Assembly: GCA_013400975.1 (NCBI GenBank)
Contig: WBMZ01010829.1
Coordinates: 62,001-126,000, forward strand
Direction: 5' to 3'
Source: Atrichornis clamosus
Taxonomy: Eukaryota > Chordata > Aves > Passeriformes > Menuridae
Length of the DNA: 64,000 nucleotides
Part shown: positions 35,745-49,524 of the stretch, one piece after another
Layout of the letters: the number at the start of each line of letters is the position of its first letter
How positions within the stretch are numbered: position 1 is the stretch's first letter
The notes under the pieces: generated by a model
Database searches by the model: none
What the model was told of the DNA's origin: nothing
Seen by the model: only the letters and a program-made list of their open reading frames with translations
Made by a program: the position numbers and the translations under genes

Positions 35745-38080
35745 ATTCATAGAGAATGGTCTCATTACTGGTAATTAATCATTCCACTCCAAATCCAACT
35801 TTTGCCTCAGAGGATCCCTACATTACTGGTCAGCCAAAGATGGGCAGTGTGACTCTCAAAGACGTACTGTACTTGCTCTCATTCTTAGACTGCAGTTTCA
35901 CAGCAGTGCAAGATGACATAAGTGCTGCACTCCCTCCTGCCCTGGGCATGCAATTCCAGCCTCATCCCTTAATCCAGCTGGCCCAGGAAACTCTTTCAAT
36001 TGAAAACAAAGTGATGTCAGCCAAGTCAGCTTCCTGATCCCATCATATAAGAATAGTTGTTTAATAATCTTTTTTTTTCTGTAAGCTTCCGCTACTGACA
36101 GATTGATGGAGGTTTATGAAGCTGAACAAACCGCTGGTCAACCCCAGAACAGTGAGTTTAATGCTGCATCCCTCTGAGCCATCCCATTCTCACCCGTATG
36201 ACGGGAATGTGGGCAGGGAGTTGTGCTGGCTGGACTGTTGATTTTGTGAGAACACCCTACAATCAAAAAGATTACTCATGCTTGCAGAGGATGAGTTAAT
36301 TTTTGTACTCTCTCAAGGTAGTAGGTGACTTGAAAAGTAGTCTGCTGCTCCTGACCTGCAGCTGTGCAGTCTGAGCTGGTGATCCCTCCATGACAGCAGT
36401 GCCATCACTGCTCTTTAGAAGTAACCCCCTGTATGGGCTCTGTAGGTCTCCTGACCTTTTTCAGCATTTGGTTTGTCTTAAACTTCACTGGAGGTGGCTT
36501 TTTTTTCCTAGCAGCAACTGTTCTACAACATCTATTACACTTCCCTTCAAAGGTGCTGTTAAACTAATCCTTAATTTTATAAGCCCATCAGCTCAGTGTG
36601 TGGTAAGGTAACAAGAAGATAAGAGCCCTTGGCATGTGCGTGTGTGCAGCTGTGTAACCTTTCCCACTTTGCAACACTTATCTGACTTCAAGAGGAAGGC
36701 ATCAAATATACAGCATTGTGAATTATTTTCACAGCATACGGGTCTGGCTGTGCAGTGTTTTAAAACCCCCTCTGGTTCAAGTGCCACACATATTTTCTGT
36801 TGCATACATTCATTGCTGAACTCCAGTGAGAATGGCAGCAGTGTCCTGAACCAACAAAAGCACTTATTCATATTACCTTTCAGAGTGCCACTATTCCCAC
36901 TGAAGTCAATAGGGACACAAGGGTTAACTGTTTAAATTTAAACAGATGCCTCAGACCTTCTCGACTTGAGAACAAAAATTAAATCCTGGGGCTGTTAAGT
37001 AAAACTCCTTAACTTTGGTTTTGGATTCTCTGAAGAGTGAGAATTCTCAAAGGGGGATTTCTGTGGAGGAAACCAAGAATTAACAGTGACATTACAATAG
37101 TATTAAGCTGATTATTACATTAAGGAGAAGGAAGAAACAAAATAAAATACACACACTAAAATACATATACACAACATTTCATATTCAAGATTTTAAAATA
37201 TTTAAATTTATCTTGGGTTATTGACATTCTATTTAATGTTACTATTTTCATCATAGTAATGAGAAATATTTTTCTTACTAAACCTTAATATTTTAAAGGA
37301 AGGAAATACAAAGCAAAGAGGATTAAGAAAACTTTAAGTAATTCATAATTGAAAATCCTATTTCATCCTGAAATTTAAAATGTTTTCCATTTGATCTGGA
37401 ATTTAAAATTAAGTTTGCATTTCTGTTGCAGAGTTCTACCATCTTGACCTGAAAGAAGTAGTAGCAGTAGTAGTGATTTCTTTGCAGAATATTTCTTTTT
37501 CAATTTACAATCCATTTACTGAACCAAAAATGCAGTGTTCTAGATCCTCTGCTGAGTGATGGAGAGGAGGAGGATAGACAGGGAAAGTAGTTTTGGTGGG
37601 TGAGATTCTGTCTTGCAAGGCTTTTTATTCTAGCAAGAATGAAGGAATTTACAACTTACACTTTCAGCCCCCTCAGCTCTTTTTTTAGGTGACAGTTGTT
37701 TTCTCTACCTGAAGATATACTCTGCATTAGAGGAACAGATAAAAAACCCCCAGCGATTGCCTGACTTTGTTCCTATTGTCATATTTGTTGATGTTATCGT
37801 GGTTTATGTGGGTCAGAAGGCAACCACCCTTGGCTCTCTCCCTGCTGCTGTCACTTACAGCCTGCACGGTGGCCCCACCGTGTTACCCAGCTAGAACAAA
37901 GGCAGTTAGAACACAGACAGCTGAATACACACGGTGTAAAACATTGCAGAATCAACCTCCAAATCCTTCTGCTTAATGGCTTTGTATTCCAGCGTCAATT
38001 GTTCTCTAGACAAAGAGGAGCCATAGGGCACCAGAGGGAAACTTATCATTTTAGTGTAACACATCACAGAGAGCATTTGT
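35745..38080. other. Non-coding stretch between CR1 copies
   Basis: No gene is supported. It contains an 18-bp perfect palindrome at 36928-36945 next to a phrase common in old sauropsid repeats (CCCACTGAAGTCAATAGGGAC at 36896). The frame at 36636-36935 and its antisense partner are unrecognised. Confidence 0.5.
36928..36945. repeat. 18-bp perfect palindrome
   Basis: CTGTTTAAATTTAAACAG is identical to its reverse complement with no spacer. It follows directly on an old-repeat-like phrase, so it may be the end of a palindromic DNA-transposon remnant or simply a symmetric AT-rich site. Confidence 0.9.
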
Positions 38081-38084
38081 GAGA

Positions 38085-38159
38085 GATGTCCCTGCCCATG
38101 GCAATGGGGTTGGACTAGGTAATCTTTAAAGGTACTTTCCAACTCAAACTATTCTATGA
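38085..38159 (+). mobile_element. CR1 LINE, short 3' tail fragment
   Basis: GATGTCCCTGCCCATGGCAA, GGGGTTGGACTAGGTAATCT, TTAAAGGTACTTTCCAACTC and AAACTATTCTATGA match the avian CR1 3' UTR in order. Only about 75 bp remain and no coding part is left. Several substitutions from the usual avian tail suggest a somewhat older copy. Confidence 0.9.
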
Positions 38160-38882
38160 GAACATAATCCTCAAAACTGTGGTTTTAGGAGGTTTGGTTT
38201 TGTTTTACAATTAAGTGACATTATTTAGGAATAACAAACAAAAGAAACAAACCAAAAAACCCAGCTATTTCAGATTTACACAGACAAGATCTTTTAGTAT
38301 TGAGTGCTAAGACTTCAAGGTCACTTCTGGGATTTTGGAAAGTTGATATAAAGGCTGGGGCAATGAAAGGTCTCTGTAGGACAGGGAAATGGTACTAGGA
38401 GGGAAGGAAGTGATGAGACTGTGAAGGGACCTCTAATTTTCCATTATGAAAATTTTTCCCTCCTCTGCCTTTGATGACTGCAGCCAATACTATCAAGAAT
38501 GTGAGACAAAATGCTGGACACACCGAACCTAACAGCTACTGCTGCCTTGTACAGGCCATCATTTCACACCGAAGCAGCAGTGTGAAGTCTAATTTAGAGC
38601 TATTTGAAACAATCTGAATCTCCATTTAGAGAACCCCTCTCCTTTTACATTGAGTAATCAAAACTAGAAAGAAGCTTTAGAGTGGCTCAATATAATTGTA
38701 AATAGCCACCCTCATAAATATCCACATGGCAAATGTGTGAATGTGTAAAACACTACCTTCTAAATAATAGTACTCTCCTTGTTCAGCATTAACCCACAGC
38801 CATCCTGGCTTTACCTTAAAAAAAAATACTGTTATATTGAACTCTAATGAAATAATATCTACAGCTACCAAGGCTTGCTTTA

Positions 38883-38950
38883 GTTGTTGCTGTTGTTGTT
38901 TCAGCTATTGTTATTCACTATTATTATTATTTGCTATTATTATTATTTGC
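38883..38950 (+). repeat. GTT/ATT microsatellite with a 16-bp duplication
   Basis: GTT units are followed by ATT units; TATTATTATTATTTGC occurs twice in tandem (38919-38934 and 38935-38950). Confidence 0.88.
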
Positions 38951-39134
38951 TTTCTCTCTATTTACTTAGCTCTGTAGCTGTCTCTGTAGCAAGTAGTGGG
39001 TTAGTAAGCTACATATTCAAATGTGATTTAAAATTATTATTCTGTGGAATCTGAACAATGAGTAGTCTCTCACAGAATATGATGGATGTATAGTTCAATA
39101 CCTGGCATGTGCTGGTTATTTCAAGGTCTTCAAC

Positions 39135-39151
39135 TTTTTTTTTTTTTTTTT
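39135..39151 (+). repeat. Poly-T run (17 T)
   Basis: Seventeen consecutive T residues; no adjoining retroposon is recognised. Confidence 0.85.
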
Positions 39152-39406
39152 AACTCTTAGATGAAAATTTTGTTTTGAATACATGGATTTAATTTATATA
39201 ATGTGCATTCAAACTTTAACCTGGGGGCTAGGGGAGTGATTCCCTGCGGTCCAGGGAAGTCTAGAGTGGCAGATAACACATACCTTAAAATATAAACCTA
39301 TATTATTTCAACTTTAATAAAAGAATGATTGTTAGTAAGCATTTTTCTAGTAGGATCCTGCAGGGATCTGGTGTCAATGTTGTAACTGTTGATATTTTTA
39401 TAGCTG

Positions 39407-39435
39407 GTTTTTTTACAGTGTACCTGTAAAAAAAC
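39407..39435. repeat. Perfect hairpin, 12-bp arms, 5-nt loop
   Basis: GTTTTTTTACAG (39407-39418), loop TGTAC, and CTGTAAAAAAAC (39424-39435) are exact reverse complements. The T-run and A-run make the stem look like a retroposition or terminator-like structure, but in a vertebrate intergenic region no role can be assigned. Confidence 0.9.
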
Positions 39436-42400
39436 TGTATGTAGGTCTCACCCAAACCGGACCTATTTCAACACTCTGGGGTTCAGTGCAGCCAGCCCTG
39501 TTGTCAAACAAAAGACTACCTCCACCTTCACTTGTTTTTTAATTACCTGGGGGGACAAGGGGGTTACTCTTTCCTAGGACAGTTAACTAAATGAGAGATT
39601 CCAGTCTGACATCATGCTTAAGATGGATAATGAACACAAAGCAGGCCAATACAGATTAAAGGTAAGAATGGGAAATTTACTCTTTATTTTGCAACAAAAT
39701 CACAGTTGCCTCAAGTCACAAGTACAATGCTGCAATTTTGGATCTCCAGCTCCAATAAGAACAACTAAAGATACTTTTCAGAATTAAAATCTGTCTAGAT
39801 GGTTAACTATTCCCCCAGGATGCAGATTATTGAATTTCAAGAAATTTATATGCTGAATAAATAGTTAAATATACAAAGCAAGATTTCTCCAACAGGAAAA
39901 ACACACCCTTCCAGTTTATGGTGACTTAAAGCCATTATTTGGGATTCCCAGCAGGAGACAAATCTTTGTCCTGAACAAGGCAGAAACTCAACCTGAGGTG
40001 TCTTCCCCATTTCATACAGAGCAGCCAAACCACCAGGCTCTTGGGGTATGGGTGAGTCTTTTTTTTTTTCTGCCTTTCTCTTCCCTAACCTTTCCCAACC
40101 CCTTAATTTCTTTGAAGCTGCTATGTTACAGTGGGAAGTTCCTGTTACAATAAAATGGAATTTCCCAAGGAGTGAAATTCTGTCATTAGAAAATTCCCAA
40201 TTATTTCAGCTATTATTTCTCATTAAATTAGCTCCTTAAGGACCACTGGGTAAAGATTCCAAGTTCTCTATATCAATGAAAAACAGCTGTATCTCCTGGG
40301 AACTTTAAAAGGCATTTCTCAGAGGAGAAATAAGAGCCCTAAGGTGCTGCAGCTGCTAATTGTAGTTCTGGGACCGGTGATAACACTTACACAAATATAT
40401 GTTTTCCAGAGATTTTCAGATATACATTTCTTTCTTCCTAGGTATAGTACTTAAGTTATCCAATCAGGTAAACAAAACAACAGTGGTCACAACAACTATT
40501 GGAGCATGTTGTGGCGTTTAAATAAGAATAAAAAAATGTAGTAAGCTTACTGAGCATTTCTGAATAACAAACAAATCCATAAAAATAGAAAATTTAAATG
40601 GATTTTTAGATATTCCGCAAGCAGGAAAAGGAGTGAAATAAATCAGATACATTATTCAGCACAAAGTACTCTCCCAAGTACTCTTTTCTTTCCCTTTTTT
40701 CTTTATCTAGCAAACTACAGAACCAGCCATTGCTTTCTGGGGATTTCATTAACATGTGGAAGACATATTGTAAAAAACCTTGTTCACTAGGGAAGTATTA
40801 TCTTTTACTGGCAATCTGTGAGTGCTACTGAAAAATGACCTTTTACTATCAAAATATTAATGTCTTTATCTCAAGAAAGAATTTAAAATCTAAACCCCAC
40901 ATGAAAATGGGATATCATTTTTCTTTGCACTCCATGGATATGGATGCTTCATAATGTCTGTATAATTTTCTGCTTTACATGCACCTTGAGCCATATTAAA
41001 TGGTAACTAGAAGTTATTATATTTCATAAGTCTATTGTAGTGTTTCTGTCGTGTGGAATGAAAACTGTAGACTGCACATATTTATATCCTGTATGTAAAA
41101 TCTTTGGTTTTCTCTGACAGACAGACATGGATAGTGGACAACAAGAATTCATACCTGTGTGAACCTGGATCTGAAACAACAGTGGATCACTCAGCTTAGG
41201 GGTTTCCTTACAATACTGCAATTTTCCTGCTTCTAAAAGAGAAGTAGAGTGAGCGGTGATGCTTCCCTTGTGCTGTTCACGCCACCACAGTGCTTACGTC
41301 ACCGATGACTTTGCAGTACCCACATCTTTTCATTTCAGGGAAAGAAGTACATAAGTCCCACATCACCCTCTGAAGAATGTACTACGTTGCCAATTACCTG
41401 TGCCTCTGAGTCCTAGGGCATCACTCCACCCAGAGGGAATTTGGTGATGAAGAGAGAAAGACAGAGAAGGGCAGTCCCAAAGCACAGGTCCAAATCCGAA
41501 GCCCAAATGTGTAAACTGGTTATTGATTCATAGTTTAACCTTGGTCTCCATTTTCCACAGCTGGCCACAAGAGGGGAAAAAAATATATATGAAAGAAATG
41601 CTAAAATTATAGAAAATGTAAAGATGAAGTTACATTACATGTATGTGAGAAGTACTACACAATCCTTGTATATGGATAAGAACTGAATTGTTTGGTCTAT
41701 TTGGGATAGATTATTTCTTGCAGAATTTCTTTGAACCTATGCCTTGAACAATAAGGATGACTCTGTTTCTTCCTCCCTGTAGTCATACTAATTCAATGCT
41801 ATTGAGTAGTCAGGAAAGGACAAATTCATTTAAAAATATTTAAATGGATTACTAAGAATTTTAAATGCTCAAGTTGAATTACTTTCCTTAGGACTCAGTA
41901 GCTAAACCTTAGCTCTTGAGCCAAGGACAAGCTCTGAAATTCTTGCATAATTAAGATAATGGAATGGCTTGATAATATCAGAAGGGACAGTCCAAATCCT
42001 TTCCTCTTACCACCAACCTGAAACTGATGTTACTGCCTTTGATTCAAGTCTAGTACTCAGTGAGCTGATTTAACTCACTAAACAAGCAGAACAATTAAAT
42101 CCAAAAGAAGTTGGTGACATTATTTTGATTTGGCTGAGTCAGCTCCTGTATGTGCTAGAATTCAATCTTGCACTGCAATTCTATTGCTATCCAGAGGAAT
42201 TCAAGAGCACACATAATATTCAGTAGAAGCTTTCTTGCGTGAAACCAACAGCTCATCATAAGGAATAAGCAGAATTCAGAAATTGGAATCTCTTCTCAGA
42301 TGTACTGAGAACAGAGGGCTTAAAATGGGTTTACATTTCCTTTACTCCCTCTCTGAAGACACCAGTTCACTTCTAGAGGGAAGCCATTCCTTTTAGTGAT

Positions 42401-45400
42401 GTTAAAATTTAGTTACGGTCCCGTATCTAAAACAACACCAGGCCAAAATGAAATCTTAGGTAGAAGCATGTAATGCTGTATGGTTTAAAGTTACTGCTGT
42501 GACCAAAAATGCAGAAGATTAAAGAAAGCCTAATGTTTTTTAAGGATTTGCAATTAGCCCTATTATCTAAACCCATCAGTGTGGGAGTTAAAAAAACCAG
42601 CATTAATATTAACATTCCTATAGCAACACTCTGCAGCATGGAGATTTTAGGTCAGCTTCATTTTAGAAGGATAAATAATGAATTGAAGTGCCAAATCATT
42701 TTGTGGAGACATTCCGTAATGCAAATGCCTCTTAAAGGTAAAAGAGAGACTCATGCTTAGAAATAAGATAGAAAAATCTGTCTCTGATGAGTTTTCAGCA
42801 ACTACATCGCAATTTATAATAAATTCCTTCCCTCATCGACTTCCATGAAAACTTGTGCTTTTTCTAGGCTGCAATGTACCTTCCACTAAAGGATCTGATT
42901 CAACAGTGGCAGTAGAGGTACTAATGTCTGCATTGTATTGCCAAGCTTTTTTACCAAATGCAGAAAAATGGATTTTGCCATATTTCAGTCACCAAAATTC
43001 ACAGTCCAGGATTATGGTATAAAATTCAATGTTGAGGTGTGAACTGAAGAGATGAGGTCTCAATAGATGTATTACTTGGCTGTCTTATTTCTAGCAAAAA
43101 GACAGGGAAATCACTGAGAACTTTAAAAATTTTTAATTGACAATCAAAAATGTTAGTACTTTGCTACCAGAGCTTCAAGCATTTTGCTCCCCAGATCTCC
43201 TCTGGTAGGATTCACTGGGACTATTCAGAGAGTCAATGCATTAGTGTGTTTGTTGTTTCAGCCCTCAGTTTGACTAACTAATGAAATTGAATTATTTCAA
43301 TAATTTTTTACAAGTTAGAGTGGTTTTAAGTTCTATTTAACCTGTTTTGTAAATGCGGTACTGTGAATTTCAGTGTCTACAACTTAATCTTATACATGAT
43401 GTCAGGAGACCAAAATTATCTAAAATAATTGGTCATTAGCATCCTTTCCTCTCTTTTCCACAATTTACAGGGACAAATAGTTTGGGTTTCAGTGATACTA
43501 GGCAATTCTTGTCACCTTCACTTTCTGGAATGTTGGGCACAACAAAACAGCAATCAGAACAGAAGGAAGTTAGAGCAAACCATAAGTGGGAATCACTGGT
43601 TCATTGTAAAATATAAATTCCTACAGAATAAAAACCTCTGTAAAAGATGAGGTAGACATGTTTAATTTTTTTTCAAAAACATTCTACAATAGGCCTTTTA
43701 GTTTGGTTTGATTTTTCATAAAAGTTTGTTTCCCAGTGCTAGAAACTGAACTTCTAGCTTTTCCACTATTTTCTGAGAGATTTCTAGCTAAAGACAAAGA
43801 GGGGTTAAATTTAACATCCCTTGAACTGCCACAGATCATGAGTAATGCTACTGAAATTATTGTATTTTCTCTACTTTCAGATGCTAGATGACAATCTTGG
43901 CGACTATCCTACCCAAGATTACTAAGGGGTGGCAAAATTCTCTCCGCAAAATATATGATTCTCTACTAAATTATAAAACGAAAGTGTCTTCAGAACTCTG
44001 AGGATTTATTGGCCTGTGTGCTGTGGTCAACTAGGCCCATACATCTAATGACTGCCATATCCCATGAATCTGGAAGAGGTCTTATTCTGGAGTGTGTGGG
44101 GAATGGATTTATCCCAATAAAATAGTCATTACGCATGTAGTAAGACTGAACAATGTGATTAGGTTAACTAGACAAGTTGAAAGGAAAAATAATTTTGAGT
44201 AGTTACTCAGTAAAAGTTAATAGATATAGGTTAGTTTGTAAACTAATCTACTCACATCAGTAAATCCTTTCATCTATACCAGAAAATATTTCTTTACATA
44301 AAATCAGGCAGAGAAGAAATTTCTAAACTCTCCAATATCAGGTGTGGCAGAGAATTCCCACTTGAGTAATAGTATTGTCTAAATTGTCAGTTTGCAGAGC
44401 ATTTGGTAAACTTTGAGCACATGGTAACTGATTTTCTCCTACAGTAAAAAAAACCCCTCTTATGTAGCTAGAATTTATTGACTTCCTCAATGATTTAACC
44501 AATTTCTTTAAAAATCATGTCTATTTACTACAGTTAATCTCACTGAGTCATTTAATTTCAGTGCCTTACCTTGAACTAACGGGAGTTCAGGCACAATTAA
44601 TGGAAATTGTAGCCCCTCCTAACACTAGGAGGAAAGACTTTTTCCATACAATCAAATCAAATTCTTGATTTAATTTACTTGAGGTTTTTGAGAGATGCAA
44701 AGTCACTGAAACTCCACTGACTCAGAGGAATTACTAGATTAATTGCATTCAGTCACAAGAACACAAATGCCCTGATTTGATGCTTGCACAAGAAGGGTCA
44801 TGTGTCTTACATGGTTCAGTAAAACACGAGCAGCATCAGCTGGTGTCCAGAAGCCAGCTTCTTCACATGTGATTATAATTAGGAGCAATGAGTGCAGTGA
44901 ATTCACAAGTAACTTCTCACTTTCAGGAAAAGCAGAGTAAGATGATAAATTTGATTAATAAATTGTGTCATTTACTGCATGGTTCTTTTTCCCAGTCTCC
45001 AAAGACTATTTTATAATTGAGAGTCATCTGACAGCTACAATCTGCATCACAATGTTGTTTTCACACATGAGACAACACTGATTACTAGAATGCCTACAAC
45101 ACATTGTAACAAGAACAGTGTAGCTCCAGATATTCAACCCCTTTATACCACACACGCCCTTGCCTTTGCCTCAGTCAGGCAAAACGTGATTCCTTCACAC
45201 AAATCCTAATAACTTCTTTCAACATTTTTAAACATTATTCTTATTTAACACTGCGTCTTCAGCAATATGTAAGCCTATTATATTGATGTGAGCAGTTGAT
45301 ATTCAGTAGAACGAGGATCAGAGGCTCGTAAATCAATGGCATTAGGCTGCTGACATGACATGGACCTGGAGGCCTATTTCTCACTTCACATTGCTGATTG

Positions 45401-46040
45401 AGTAAATCGTGGAATCATCATAGAATAGATCAATGTTTTCCCACCAGAGGACAACTTCTTTCACTGAATTGCCAAACTAGCACAGAACTGCAACATGTAA
45501 GTTATTTTGCAAATTGCCCTACTGTGTGTGGTTGAGGAAATGGTTCTACTACAGCAGAAAACTCACAGCTTTTCTTGATAAAATATAGTAGCTTGTTAAT
45601 AAGTTATCATATCTCATAGTAATAATTGCAATTATCATTTGTATTGTTAATTCAAAGCCATATAATTGAACCATGCATTCCAACCAGTGGTAGGATCCAA
45701 GAGGAGAAATTCTTTTGTTCTGTGTTGTGAAGACATTTTAAAGAAAGAAGAGCAAGTCTTTTTTTTTCCCCAAAGCTATAGGGAAGTGCACAGACAACTG
45801 AAATATTCCTGCTGACCAGCAAATACTTACAAACATTTCCTTTTTGTCATGTGACCATCTTACAAAAAAAAAAGTTAAAGCCCTTTTTATATTTTCTAAT
45901 GGTTCTTGTTCTCTATTTTTGGAGCAGGTTCTGAATATGTGGCAAGAACTATCAAATCCTCTTGATCACATTGCAACACAGTTTCCTCCTTAACCCATCA
46001 TATGCTTATCCATGATGTCATTGTCACGGAGGGATGTAGG

Positions 46041-46100
46041 AACATGCCAGAGGGAAATGGAACACGGCACACAGAGATGGGACATGGCACACAGAAATGG
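46041..46100 (+). repeat. 20-bp minisatellite, three diverged units
   Basis: AACATGCCAGAGGGAAATGG, AACACGGCACACAGAGATGG and GACATGGCACACAGAAATGG follow each other with an exact 20-bp period. Units 2 and 3 are closest. The array explains the repetitive N-terminal part of the open frame that starts at 46012. Confidence 0.9.
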
Positions 46101-46948
46101 ATTATTCAGTTACCAGTTTCTCTCTCATAGCTCCCTGCCATTGAAGACAACCACATCAGACAGACTTTTAAGTACATTTATAAACCTCCACTTTAGAAAA
46201 AAAATTAGTTTTAGCCTCCTCTACTCCTTTAGAAAGGCCATTCTGAGACCTATAACTGGTCTGATATTTGAAGTAAACCGTGAGTTTGTGAGATCACCTT
46301 TGGTATTGAGGCAAGCCAGAAGATGGAATTTGTGTCCAGCAGGAGACCGATACAATAAGTCAAAATGCCACAGACATTAAGTATGGACAGAAGTTTCAAA
46401 CTTTTTTTTGGAAATGTCAAAACAAAAAAAAAAAAGAAAAAGAGGTTGTTGCTGTTTATAAATATGGAAGACTTCAAAGTGCTATAAGGCAAGACTGAAG
46501 CAATCAGCTAAAAAGGGGACGCTTCAAGCTGAAAAGTGACAGAAAAAGAGAAAAGTAATGTCGTACTCAATATTCCCCTGTAGTACATATCAGCATAAAC
46601 AAAAATCTTACTAAGATTTTATTTGCTAAAAACTAAAAGACATCAACTATTTTCATGAAGGTAGAGATACAGACAAGTAAATCTATTCAATAATTGTCTA
46701 CTCATTTGACAAGATGTCGATAACTACATGGGTGATGCCTAGGAAGACCTCAAATTCCTACTTTGTTATGGTAGTATTTTCACTAAAGGCTTTCCAAGGG
46801 CTGCTTCTCTCCACTAGGCATAAAGCAAGCTGAGGACTATCTGAGCTGTAGACTCCTGCAGTTAACTAAAATGAGCCCCATACTGATGTCTCAGAGAAGC
46901 AATTATTAAATGTTGTGAGTGCATGTGCATAAATGCTTCAAATTGTTA

Positions 46949-46976
46949 CAATATTTAAATTATTATTTAAATATTG
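46949..46976. repeat. Perfect inverted repeat, 12-bp arms, 4-nt loop
   Basis: CAATATTTAAAT (46949-46960), TATT, ATTTAAATATTG (46965-46976). The arms are exact reverse complements and the whole is AT-only apart from the outer C and G, so it could extrude as a cruciform. Confidence 0.92.
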
Positions 46977-49524
46977 AAATGGAAAGATCATTACTATATT
47001 CACAGTACGTTGCTTTGTCTTTGGCTGTTATTTTAGGTTGTTTTCTTCATATGCTCTTAAAGAATCCTTAAAACGGAGATGATTGACTGCTGGATTTTTA
47101 CTCCCAGATAGTGGGATCTCCTGGCAGTATGTGCATAATTCCATTGTATCATGCTGCCAACATTATGATGTCATGCATCTGGAAACACATACACATACTT
47201 ATGTGTATGAATTTGATTAATCCCATTCAATTTCTCACTTGTGGAGAACTCCGAACACGTGTTAGGATTTGTGAGATCAGAGACGTGACTTCTGACAGCT
47301 GAGGACTGAAGAACCTCACTGCAGTGGATTATTGTTCGTGGGCCCAGCAGCATTCACTGTCGTCTTATCGACTCACCATCCCCACTGGAGACTTGGGGAA
47401 ACTGTGCCCTTATTCCGCCTGTTTTGGGGAAAAGTATGGTTATTAAGTTAACAGCCACCTGAAGGCTGAGCTGAAATGCCGACTTGCTGTGAAGTGGCTG
47501 AGAAGGAGGACTGCAGCCACTTACTGAGGTCAAGCAGAAACACAGAACAAAGAGTTGTGGTTAAATAACATCTTAAACTTCTACAGCTAAGTAAACTAAA
47601 ATCAATACTGTAGCTATTAGAGAATTTTTATTTGGTAGCATGACTTTGGTGCTTTGTACTTACACAAGGAGAACTGTACAAGTGACTGTGTGCATTAATA
47701 AAGGTACGCAATTTTTAATACACAAATAAGGGAACTCATCATAAAAAAGCAAAGATAACAGAAAAATAAAAACATTTTATACTGCAATGGTTAAAAATAT
47801 GTTGAGAAAGTATTTAAAAACTGCTCTGTACCCTGATGACTTGGAAAAGGTAAACAAGACATTAAAAATGCAAATGAAGAAAAAAGATGTTATTTATCCA
47901 AGTAGAACTAGTCTTGGAGGAGAAAAAGAGACAGTGAAGGGACCATGTTATAATTATACCTTTCTAACGTCTCATCTTTTTATACAGATGTGTCATTTCA
48001 CTGTTTCATGGGAGAGTGCACTGGGGCTCTGTGTGTATTCAGATGAAAGAAGATGTGATTGAGAAAAACTAAGGAATTCCCTTTTTGGAGAGCTTCCCTC
48101 CTGAGCACAGCACTGCCTTAAGAGACTTGTGCCTCTGAAGCCATGCTTTTATATAAAACTTGCTGTAAATGGAGAGGAAAAAGACACCACCCCCTCAAAG
48201 CAAATGAACAACAACAAAAATTCCCTCCTTGAAAATCCTGTGCTTGACTGAAACTAGGGGAGTTATTTCATGCTGTATTACCACAATGATTAATTTTATT
48301 TTGAGACTTATAAAAGGACTAATTGCTCTAATAAAAATTAAAAGGCCTTTGCCTACTAAAAAGATCATCTTGCAAGCTGATATTTAGTGTTTTCCAGTGA
48401 CTAATTTAATGGCAGTAACCTTAAAAGGGCCTGATTTGTCAAGCTGTCTCATCACTGGTGCAGCTTGGGCTACAGCTGCTCCGATGAGAATTGCTCCTTC
48501 CTGTGAAACCAAAAGATCTTGTCTGCCAAATTCAATAGGGACAGCTAATCTGAAAACTATGTCTAGCAGTTACAGCATTAGTTTGAATGAACAGTTCCTC
48601 TTTCCTCGAGCCGTTTTACTTCCAGTTTGTATTGTGCTGTTATTTGCACTGCTGTATAATTACTCAAAGTATAGGTGACCTCCATTAATGTTGATTTGCT
48701 GTTACTCTCCTGCTCAGTCTGACCCAGTACCCACTGAAGTCAGAGCTCTTTTGTGCTTCAGCTGCAGGAGCTGGATGTCAGTGCACACACTGCAATGCAA
48801 ACACTAACTAAGCCCAAGTGCACATAAACAGCTGTGCACTAATTCTTTCTAGTCCTCTCCTCCTCTTAAGGGTTTGTATCATGCTAAAGAGCAGCCCAAA
48901 CTGAAGAATGAGTTACCACTCCACTGCTCTTCATGACAAAAGAACTGAACAATTTCCTCCCATGTAGATGCATTTTTAAAAAAACCTGGACACCTTTACT
49001 TCAACATTTTCTCTAGAGAGGGGCAGTCTCTGTCTTTTAGAAGGTCTTTTGCTTTAACTACTTAGAATAGTGTGAGTCATGCAAGAAACATCCAGGATCC
49101 TTGAGCTAAGAAACCTTGATCCCCCTATGCAGATTAGGACAACTAGATCCTGACTGGGGCAATTCCATGTTCTCAGCAGCAGAGGAAAACAAGCACATTC
49201 AGTCAGATGACAGGATTACATCAGATTTCGTCTGCTGTGCAAAGGTGTGTTATCCAAATAAGTAGAAGATCCCAAGATACAGAATATACCAAAGCCTGAC
49301 ATCCCAGCCTTGTATTCTTATCTCTTTAAAATGCCTTATGGCTAATATCATCTTTTATTCAGCACTACCACCTCTTCAATTTTTCATTTCAATCTCAAAG
49401 CTAACATCTTGACTGAGGTTCCTTTTACTGACTAATATACAACAGTCAAATTCATTTTAGGGGCAACTGACACTGCTTTGGGGATTGTACATGACAGTAA
49501 AAGCATGTCAGTGCCTGTTCTAAA

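Larger units (their letters stand above)
38160..49520. other. AT-rich non-coding stretch
   Basis: No gene is supported over more than 11 kb. Contents noted are an ATT/GTT microsatellite at 38883-38950, a 17-T run at 39135-39151, a perfect hairpin at 39407-39435, a three-unit 20-bp minisatellite at 46041-46100 and a long inverted repeat at 46949-46976. The 122-codon frame at 46012-46380 begins in the minisatellite and is unrecognised. Confidence 0.55.

Noticed and set aside
45411..45436. GGAATCATCATAGAATAGAT resembling a CR1 terminal array
   Set aside because: The sequence that follows shows none of the CR1 3' UTR, so the short match may be chance.
46012..46380. 122-codon plus-strand frame
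   Set aside because: The N-terminal part is a 20-bp minisatellite and the remainder has no recognisable domain.
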